DNA of 64,000 nt from positions 248,001 through 312,000 of the forward strand of contig NZ_CP132311.1 of the NCBI RefSeq assembly GCF_030733845.1, written 5' to 3'. Below the pieces are notes generated by a model, which saw nothing but the letters and a program-made list of their open reading frames with translations, had not been told where the DNA came from and did not search any database. Of the stretch, positions 58,394 to 64,000 are shown one piece after another. The position numbers were made by a program, and so were the translations under genes. The stretch's first letter is position 1, and each line of letters begins with the position of its first letter. The stretch comes from Shinella zoogloeoides (GTDB lineage Bacteria > Pseudomonadota > Alphaproteobacteria > Rhizobiales > Rhizobiaceae).

Positions 58394-58411
58394 TTGCCGA
58401 TTGTTAAGCGG

Positions 58412-60061
58412 TCAGGTCCAGTAGTCGCCGAGCTTCTGGTAGAAGTGGAGGCCGGGCTCCAGAACGCCGACCATCTCCGCCGCCTTCTCGCGCCGCCGCG
58501 CCATGTCGGCGCTCTCGGGCTCCTCTTCGGCGGCTTCGCGGTCCGTATCGCCGTTAGCGGCATCACCGCCTTCTTCACCCGCCTCTTCCTCGTCTGCCGT
58601 CTCTTCTTCCTCCGCCTCGCGGGCTTCGGGCCAGGCAATGTCCTCTTCGGCCGGCAGGTAGGGCACGAAGGCAAGCGGCACGCCCTCGCGCAACACGGTT
58701 GCCGCAAGCAGCTTGTCCGGCAACGCATCGGCGGCGGGCTGGCCTGCGTCGCGCGCCGGGAGCATCGGCAAGGGATCGTCCCGCTCTGCCGCAGGTTGCT
58801 GCAGGAGCGATGCGGACTGTGTGCCTTCGGTGCGCGCCTTGCCGGTTTCGGTAGCGGCCTGGGCGGGGTCCTTCGCCTGCGCGGAGGACAGAAGCTCGTC
58901 CCCGTCGGCGGTGGAGGGTTGCAACACTGACGATTGGGCGGCCTCGGGCCGGGTCTTGCGAAGGGCCGAACCGAGCCCGTCCTCGATGGCATCGTCCACA
59001 TGTTCGCGGACGATCAGCGCCAGCTCGTCCTCCATCGCCGGATCGAGCGGGCGCTCCAGCAGCGTGCGCAGGAAGGTCGCTTCCTCAGGCGAGAGGTTTT
59101 CGACGAGATGGGCCACCGCCTGCATCAGCACATCGGGGGAAACGTCTCGTGCCACGGCTTGCAGCACGCTGCGGGCCAGCGCCTGTCCGGCCGTATTGGA
59201 TACGTCGCGCTTCAAGGCCGGCGCTGCCGCCTGAACCTCCTCGGCATCGCCATTGTGGCGAGCCGCTGCCGCGGATGCCTCGACGGGGTGTTCCTGCGTG
59301 GCGGCCTTGGCGGCGGATGCCGGCAGATGCGCATCAGTTCGCGTGGCGTTCGGCAGCTTCGCCTCGGCCGCGGGGCGGATCGTCCCGGCGGTCATCTGGA
59401 GGTCGGCGCCGCCGTCGGCGGTCCTGCCGGGCAGGGGGCGCGGCTTGCTGTTGCCGTCGAGATCGAAGATGCGCTTCAGCGTCGTCTGGAGCAGGCGGGC
59501 ATCGCCCAGCATCTGCGCCGTCTGCGCGCTCTGCTGCGTGCCGTGGCGGCCGACGGCGGCAAGCTGCTGGGCGGTCAGGCCGAGCGGCTTTTGCTGGCGC
59601 TCCGTGCCGGCCGCCGGAAGATCGTCGAGGTCGAGGTTCGTTGCCAGGAAATGAGCAAGCTTCTGGGCTTCCGGCCCGTTGGGATTGCGAACGATCTCGA
59701 TGAGGCTGCGCGTCGGCATGGCGGAGAGCACGGTGTTGATCAGCTTCTCCACGCTCGGGCGAAGCTCCGGCGGCAGTCTGGCGATGATGTCGGCGAGCTT
59801 GCGGGCGCCTTCGCCCTCGTGGCCGGGCATCGTCTTCAGCGCGGCAAGCAGCGTTTCGATGAGGTCGCGGCCCGGATTGGGCTCCGCCGTGCGCGGCATG
59901 TGCTTCAGCATGGTTTCGATGAGGCGCAGCAGCACGTCCGCCTTGAGATTGGCGAGGGCGGCGGCGGAAAGCTGCGGATTTGCGGCAGCATCGCTCGATG
60001 CCCCCGGAAGAACGGGGGTGGGCTGCACTGTCCCGGTCGTCGTCGCCACACGCGGCAGCAT
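58412..60061 (-). CDS. Unknown 549-residue protein with acidic C-terminus (protein A)
   Basis: No known domain is recognised. The N-terminal ~140 residues are helical with leucine-rich segments (LANLKADVLLRLIETMLKHMP, LIETLLAALKTMP, KLADIIARLPPELRPSVEKLINTVLSAMP), ending in the block SLIEIVRNPNGPEAQKLAHFLA (RNPNGPEA at residues 125-132), which recurs in the unknown protein encoded at 62247-63485. The middle is Ala/Gln-rich and probably disordered. A second conserved-looking helical part is LARSVLQAVARDVSPDVLMQ to ERPLDPAMEDELALIVREHVDD. The end is very acidic (EAREAEEEETADEEEAGEEG) and closes with FYQKLGDYWT. No signal peptide or membrane helix is seen. The start at 60061 follows AGGAGG; a longer frame to 60121 has no site. 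Confidence 0.7.
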   Translation of the reverse strand: MLPRVATTTGTVQPTPVLPGASSDAAANPQLSAAALANLKADVLLRLIETMLKHMPRTAEPNPGRDLIETLLAALKTMPGHEGEGARKLADIIARLPPELRPSVEKLINTVLSAMPTRSLIEIVRNPNGPEAQKLAHFLATNLDLDDLPAAGTERQQKPLGLTAQQLAAVGRHGTQQSAQTAQMLGDARLLQTTLKRIFDLDGNSKPRPLPGRTADGGADLQMTAGTIRPAAEAKLPNATRTDAHLPASAAKAATQEHPVEASAAAARHNGDAEEVQAAAPALKRDVSNTAGQALARSVLQAVARDVSPDVLMQAVAHLVENLSPEEATFLRTLLERPLDPAMEDELALIVREHVDDAIEDGLGSALRKTRPEAAQSSVLQPSTADGDELLSSAQAKDPAQAATETGKARTEGTQSASLLQQPAAERDDPLPMLPARDAGQPAADALPDKLLAATVLREGVPLAFVPYLPAEEDIAWPEAREAEEEETADEEEAGEEGGDAANGDTDREAAEEEPESADMARRREKAAEMVGVLEPGLHFYQKLGDYWT

Positions 60062-60468
60062 GCCTGCCTCCTGATCGCATTGCCGATGCCGTCCGCATCG
60101 CAAGGCCTGCCAATGTTCCATCGTCCGTCGGATGGCGCATCATGCGCGACGCTGCGAGGTGCTGGGCTTTCGGCCCGGCGAGCCGGGCATTCACGCGGGG
60201 AGGCGGCGGTTGGACCGGCGAAGCACTGGACCGCGAACTGTGCCGGACGGGAACCCCGTTACTCCGAACAATTTCCTAGCCCTTACAAATGGCATTTTAT
60301 GGTTAACGAATTCCTAATGGACGCGGAAATCCTTCGCGCCTGCAGCATCGCGAGGCGAAATTTCCGGTCTCATGCGCCTCTTGCCCCTTATGCTCGGCTC
60401 GCGTAAATCTTCCCGGCACTGTCTGGCCGCCAAATATTCGCGGGCCGCGGATGCGGCGGAGACCTTCG
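60062..60468. other. Divergent intergenic region between protein A and the NAMPT gene
   Basis: A 407-base gap. It contains an AT-richer patch at about 60260-60325, which may hold the protein A promoter on the minus strand, and a promoter-like pair for the NAMPT gene at 60381-60409. No coding gene is supported here. Confidence 0.5.
60381..60409 (+). promoter_or_regulatory. Candidate promoter of the NAMPT gene
   Basis: TTGCCC at 60381-60386, a 17-base spacer, and TAAATC at 60404-60409, 59 nt before the start codon. Confidence 0.4.
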
Positions 60469-61851
60469 ATGAACCTCACCAACCTCATCCTCAACACCGA
60501 CAGCTACAAGTTCAGCCACTACCTGCAATATCCGCCGGAAACCCGCGCCATCTCCTCCTATGTCGAGGCGCGCGGCCATTCGGACCATGCGGAAGTGCTG
60601 TTCTTCGGCCTCCAGATGTTCCTCAAGGAATATCTGTCGAAGCCGGTCACCATGGCGGATGTGGACGAGGCCGAGGGCATCGTCACGGCGCACGGGCTGC
60701 CGTTCAATCGGGAAGGCTGGACGCATATCGTCAGGAAGCACGGCGGCTTCCTGCCGCTGCTCATCGAAGCGCTGCCGGAGGGCACGCTGGTGCGGCGCGG
60801 CGTGCCGGTCGCGCAGGTCGTCAACACCGACCCCGCCTGCTACTGGCTGACCTCCTATATCGAAACGGCGCTGCTGCGCGCCATCTGGTATCCGAGCACG
60901 GTGGCCTCCAATTCCCGCAAGGTGAAGCAGATCATCCAGCCGATCCTGGAAAAGACCTGCGACGACCCGGCCGCCGTCCTGCCCTTCCGACTGCACGATT
61001 TCGGCGCGCGCGGCACCACGAGCTTCGAGCAGGCGGGCATCGGCGGTGTGGCGCATCTCGTCAATTTCATGGGCACGGACACGGTGAGCGCCGTGCTCTA
61101 TGCCCGCCGCTACTACGGCGCGGACATGGCCGGTTTCTCGATCCCCGCCTCCGAGCACTCGACCATGACGTCCTGGGGCCAGGAGCACGAGGCCGAGGCC
61201 TATGGCAACATGATCGACAAGTTCGGCGGCAAGGGCCTCTATGCCGTCGTGTCCGACAGCTACGACATCAACAACGCCGTTGCGGAAATCTGGGGCAAGC
61301 AGCTCAAGGAGCGGGTGCAGAAAGCCGGCGGCACGCTCGTCGTCAGGCCGGACAGCGGCGATCCGGTGGAAACGCCGGTGCAGGTCGTGCGTCAGCTCGC
61401 CTATGCCTTCGGCACGCACCTCAACGGCAAGGGCTACAAGGTGCTCGACGACAGCGTGCGCGTCATCCAGGGCGACGGCATCTCCCCGGCCGATATCGGC
61501 CTCATCCTCGGCCGGATGGAAGCCTTCGGCTTCTCGGCGGAGAACATTGCCTTCGGCATGGGCGCGGGACTGCTGCAGAAGGTCAACCGCGACACCTATT
61601 CCTTCGCCATGAAGGCCAACGCCCGGCAGGATACGGCCGGCGCATGGCACGATGTCTACAAGCGCCCCGCCACCATGAACCTCAAGGCCTCCAAGGCGGG
61701 CCGGCAGGCGGTGGTCGAAAGCTATATCGGCCTGGAAGCGGCGCGGGTGGATCAGCTCGCCGGCCGCGAGAACCTGCTGCAGCCGGTCTGGCGCGACGGC
61801 AAGCTGCTCGTCGATTGGACCTTCGACGCGGTGCGCGCCCGCGCCGCCTGA
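60469..61851 (+). CDS. nadV: Nicotinamide phosphoribosyltransferase (NAMPT/NadV type)
   Basis: A 460-residue enzyme converting nicotinamide and PRPP to NMN for NAD salvage. It follows the eukaryotic NAMPT pattern rather than bacterial PncB: ILNTDSYKFSHYLQYPPETRAISSYVEARG at the start, NTDPACYWLTSYIET, YPSTVASNSRKVKQ, HDFGARGTTSFEQAGIGGVAHLVNFMGTDT (Asp177 at the position that favours nicotinamide), catalytic His230 in PASEHSTMTSWGQEHE, SDSYDINNA and RPDSGDPVETP. The start at 60469 is chosen because the family begins here; the preceding ribosome binding site is GGCGGAGACC. A small gene follows. Confidence 0.93.
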   Translation: MNLTNLILNTDSYKFSHYLQYPPETRAISSYVEARGHSDHAEVLFFGLQMFLKEYLSKPVTMADVDEAEGIVTAHGLPFNREGWTHIVRKHGGFLPLLIEALPEGTLVRRGVPVAQVVNTDPACYWLTSYIETALLRAIWYPSTVASNSRKVKQIIQPILEKTCDDPAAVLPFRLHDFGARGTTSFEQAGIGGVAHLVNFMGTDTVSAVLYARRYYGADMAGFSIPASEHSTMTSWGQEHEAEAYGNMIDKFGGKGLYAVVSDSYDINNAVAEIWGKQLKERVQKAGGTLVVRPDSGDPVETPVQVVRQLAYAFGTHLNGKGYKVLDDSVRVIQGDGISPADIGLILGRMEAFGFSAENIAFGMGAGLLQKVNRDTYSFAMKANARQDTAGAWHDVYKRPATMNLKASKAGRQAVVESYIGLEAARVDQLAGRENLLQPVWRDGKLLVDWTFDAVRARAA

Positions 61852-61907
61852 GCCCTTGCAGTCGCGCACCTGCCGCTCCATCTTGGGTCCATGACTGGAG
61901 ACGAGAG

Positions 61908-62243
61908 ATGACGGTTCGCCCGCCACAGGCGCTCGCCCCCTCCTTCACCAAGGAGACGGGGCTCAATATCCTCGAATACGAATTGATGTCCGAGCGGGCG
62001 GATTCGCTCGGCCGACATGGCCTGAAGGTCGAGAAGGCGCTGGCGCTGCTTGCCGAGCGTCTTGCCGCGGGCTGCGGCGAGGCCGAGCGCGAAGACCTCC
62101 TCAACGACGCCGCCGACAAGGTCTGGGCCTTCTTCATCACGCGGGAAATGTGCGGCCTGCGCAGCCAGAAGGATGCGATCCGCCGCTACGCCATTCCGCC
62201 GGAAGTCATCGCGCGGCTCGGCATTGTCAGGAAGAAGCCGTAG
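61908..62243 (+). CDS. Small conserved protein, possibly DUF6665
   Basis: A 111-residue soluble, largely helical protein (NILEYELMSERADSLGRHGLKVEKALALLAERLA, LLNDAADKVWAFFITREMCGLRSQKDAIRRYAIPPEVIARLG). It resembles small Rhizobiales proteins of a DUF6665 type, recalled from memory and not checked. GGAGACGAGAG precedes the ATG. It is 56 nt behind the NAMPT gene and may be co-transcribed. Its stop is 3 nt from the stop of the convergent gene. Confidence 0.65.
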   Translation: MTVRPPQALAPSFTKETGLNILEYELMSERADSLGRHGLKVEKALALLAERLAAGCGEAEREDLLNDAADKVWAFFITREMCGLRSQKDAIRRYAIPPEVIARLGIVRKKP

Positions 62244-62246
62244 CCG

Positions 62247-63485
62247 TCAGGCGACGAGCTGGCGCGTGATCAGGTCGTAGATGCCGTTGTCGTCGACGCG
62301 CAGCACGAAGATGTCCTTCTTCGCCTCTTCCCGCTCCTGCTGCTCGCGCAGGCTCGCCGTGTCGAGATCGCGAAGGGCATCGCCGCTGGTGGCGGCAGGA
62401 TCGTCCTTGTCCGCGGAAAGGCCACCTTCGGGGACTGCCTCGGTTCTCCCGGCGATTTTCGTCGCCTCGGTTCCGGCGGCCAGCAGTTGGATCGTGTCGA
62501 GCGCATCGACGGGCTTCTTGCCGTCCGTCCTGCCCTCGACGGCCTCCTCGTGGGCGCGGCCGACGGCATCCTGGAGCTCCCTTGCATCCTCGAGCTTCTC
62601 GCCCGCCTCCAGCGTGAGGATTGTGGCCTCGCGCTCCTGGCGCGTTTGCGCATCCTCGATGCGCGTCGGGTCGCGCCTCGTGCGGTCGAGCTTCAGTTCC
62701 TCGATCGTCTTCGGGTCCGCCGCGTCTTCCAGCCGGGCGATGACCTTGCGCATTTCCGGCGTCAGCGCCTTCTCCGCGTCGGCTTTCTCGGCCAGCGCGT
62801 CCTTCACGCGCTCGGCTTCGGGGCCGTAGGGATTGCGGATGGCGGCGATGAGATCGTTCGCCTTGAGGCCGAGCTCGGAAAGGCCGGATGTCTTTTCGAG
62901 CGCCGCGACATCCGCCGGCAGCTCGCCGCGCTGGCGCGTCAGCATGGCCGAGAGGCGCTGTTCGAAGTCGGCGTCCGTCTCCTTCTCGCCCTGCGTGACG
63001 TCCGCCGCGAGCGCGAGGCGGGCGACGAGGTTGGCGGCGGCATCGTCCGAGGGGCCGCTCATCGCCTGCTTGACGGAGGAGAGCGTGGTACCGAGCGAGC
63101 CGAGCGTGACGTTGAGCGTGCTGCCCTTGGCCGGCAGGCCGATGCTGTCGACGAGGGCGAGCTTGTCGGCGAGGCGCTGGGCGAAGGCGCGGGCGGTCTC
63201 GCCCTCTTGCTGGGCGATGCCGAGCGTGTCGCTGAAACGGGAGATCAGCTTGGCGAGCGTGTCGGCGCCGCGCGCATTGCTGCCGAAGAAGTGCTCGTTG
63301 ATCCGGGTGTTCGCCTGGCGCGCGGTGTCGTCCGATTGCAGGTGTGCCTGCTCGCGGAAATCGTCGTTCTTGCGCCCACTGGCCTTCTCCGCTTCCTCGC
63401 GGCGGCGCTCCTCGAGCGTATCGACGATCGATTGCATTGCCGAGACGGCGGCGGTGGACTGCGCGCTCTGCAAGGGTGTCAACAT
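62247..63485 (-). CDS. Unknown 412-residue helical protein (protein B)
   Basis: No known domain is recognised. It is charged and helical throughout, with coiled-coil-like stretches (VDTLEERRREEAEKASGRKNDDF; ATILTLEAGEKLEDARELQDAVGRAHEEA). Two internal segments look duplicated: LGIAQQEGETARAFAQRLADKL (residues 88-109) and LAADVTQGEKETDADFEQRLSAML (159-182). Residues 211-232 (DLIAAIRNPYGPEAERVKDALA) match protein A. The end (DIFVLRVDDNGIYDLITRQLVA) is a compact, probably folded tail. No signal or membrane helix is seen. GGAGG lies 4 nt upstream of the ATG. A DUF817 gene lies 50 nt upstream on the same strand. Confidence 0.75.
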   Translation of the reverse strand: MLTPLQSAQSTAAVSAMQSIVDTLEERRREEAEKASGRKNDDFREQAHLQSDDTARQANTRINEHFFGSNARGADTLAKLISRFSDTLGIAQQEGETARAFAQRLADKLALVDSIGLPAKGSTLNVTLGSLGTTLSSVKQAMSGPSDDAAANLVARLALAADVTQGEKETDADFEQRLSAMLTRQRGELPADVAALEKTSGLSELGLKANDLIAAIRNPYGPEAERVKDALAEKADAEKALTPEMRKVIARLEDAADPKTIEELKLDRTRRDPTRIEDAQTRQEREATILTLEAGEKLEDARELQDAVGRAHEEAVEGRTDGKKPVDALDTIQLLAAGTEATKIAGRTEAVPEGGLSADKDDPAATSGDALRDLDTASLREQQEREEAKKDIFVLRVDDNGIYDLITRQLVA

Positions 63486-63535
63486 GGCAAACCTCCAGTT
63501 GCCTGGAAGATAACGCCTTGGCCGTTAACCGGACG

Positions 63536-64000
63536 TTAAGCGTAACCCTGCCGGATCTGAGGGGTATCCGGTGGCTGCGGCCGGCAGACGATCGTCACCA
63601 GCACGAAGCTCACATAGAGCAGCAGATACCACGAGCCGAGCTTGGTGAAGGGCACCATGTGCCAGGTCTGCTGGCCGGGATAGAGCCAGACGCCCGTCGC
63701 CGTGCCGATGTTCTCGGCGATCCAGAGGAAGATGCTGGTGAAGAAGGCTGCGACGACGAGCGGCATCCAGCGCGGCTTGGCCTCCACCGTGTAATAGATG
63801 CGCACGCGCCCGAAGAGCAGCACCGTCGCCGCAAACAGCGCGATGCGGATATCGACGAGATAATGGTGCGTGTAGAAATTGACGTAGATGGCGATCCCCA
63901 GCAGCGCGGTCGCCCAGAACGGTGGGTAGTGCGTGAAGCGCATGTCGAAGATGCGGATGGCGCGCGCCATGTAGCTGCCGACCGAGGCATACATGAAGCC
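63536..64000 (-). CDS. DUF817 family membrane protein, 5'-truncated by the window edge
   Basis: The frame is open to the window end, so the N-terminus is missing; 154 residues are visible. At least four hydrophobic helices are seen (FWATALLGIAIYVNFYTHH, DIRIALFAATVLLFG, WMPLVVAAFFTSIFLWIAENIGT, GSWYLLLYVSFVLVTIVC). The segment FMYASVGSYMARAIRIFDMRFTHYP and WIAENIGTATGVWLYPGQ are typical of DUF817 (usual length about 280). The function is unknown. It is probably the first gene of a unit with protein B. Confidence 0.82.
   Translation of the reverse strand, partial: GFMYASVGSYMARAIRIFDMRFTHYPPFWATALLGIAIYVNFYTHHYLVDIRIALFAATVLLFGRVRIYYTVEAKPRWMPLVVAAFFTSIFLWIAENIGTATGVWLYPGQQTWHMVPFTKLGSWYLLLYVSFVLVTIVCRPQPPDTPQIRQGYA

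Noticed and set aside
60372..62243. 623-codon plus-strand frame covering the NAMPT gene
   Set aside because: Only its last 111 codons, from 61908, are real: they begin with a good ribosome binding site and change to normal composition. The rest is a shadow of NAMPT in another frame.

Overview
The window is a GC-rich, gene-dense chromosomal segment from an alphaproteobacterium of the order Rhizobiales, most likely family Rhizobiaceae (Agrobacterium/Rhizobium/Shinella/Ensifer-like). The evidence is a class II EPSP synthase nearly identical in text to the Agrobacterium CP4 type, an Irr-type iron regulator divergent from fabA-fabB-fabI, a CycM-like membrane cytochrome c divergent from kdsB-pheA, an HWE histidine kinase, a FYDLN-type acidic protein, and intergenic palindromic repeats of rhizobial style. 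It is almost entirely core genome. No phage, insertion sequence, CRISPR array or plasmid functions were seen.

Layout. 1-8954: the 3' part of an indolepyruvate ferredoxin oxidoreductase, then a tightly packed leucine/isovalerate catabolic operon (isovaleryl-CoA dehydrogenase, methylcrotonyl-CoA carboxylase beta, RidA, carboxylase alpha, HMG-CoA lyase, methylglutaconyl-CoA hydratase). 8971-16674: a composite palindrome, then on the minus strand a giant alpha-2-macroglobulin and penicillin-binding protein 1C, an envelope-defence pair. 17180-20889: an AEC transporter, membrane cytochrome c, kdsB and pheA. 20968-28413: a small membrane protein, HIT protein and NADH pyrophosphatase, SRP RNA, dnaX-ybaB, a LysE exporter, a MOSC protein, recR, and a lytic transglycosylase whose leader carries a palindromic repeat. 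28414-30042: an MFS exporter. 30165-37616: the rimP-nusA-ylxR-infB-rbfA-truB translation/transcription cluster with a probable leader attenuator and an internal terminator. 37817-42795: an HWE kinase, a secreted SH3 protein, rpsO and pnp. 42884-45391: an RsmC-like methyltransferase, and an Lrp regulator divergent from a LysE exporter. 45435-48803: fabI, fabB, fabA and irr. 48813-53647: small envelope and unknown genes (TRIC channel, YdcF, TMEM43, DUF2934, PagL-like deacylase, GFA protein) and tRNA-Ala(GGC). 53794-58336: FYDLN protein, aroA-cmk-rpsA. 58412-64000: two unknown coiled/acidic proteins flanking a NAMPT-type nicotinamide phosphoribosyltransferase, ending in a truncated DUF817 membrane protein.

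The most interesting signals are these: (i) the EPSP synthase has Gly at position 100, where the glyphosate-insensitive CP4 enzyme has Ala; (ii) a perfect 44-bp inverted repeat lies in frame in the lytic transglycosylase leader and appears to supply a new ribosome binding site and start codon; (iii) two otherwise unrecognised proteins around the NAMPT gene share an RNPxGPEA signature; (iv) intrinsic terminators sit in front of rimP, rbfA and the AEC transporter where no upstream gene needs them; (v) a recurring intergenic element sits directly behind stop codons; and (vi) the DnaX zinc module has lost three of its four cysteines.
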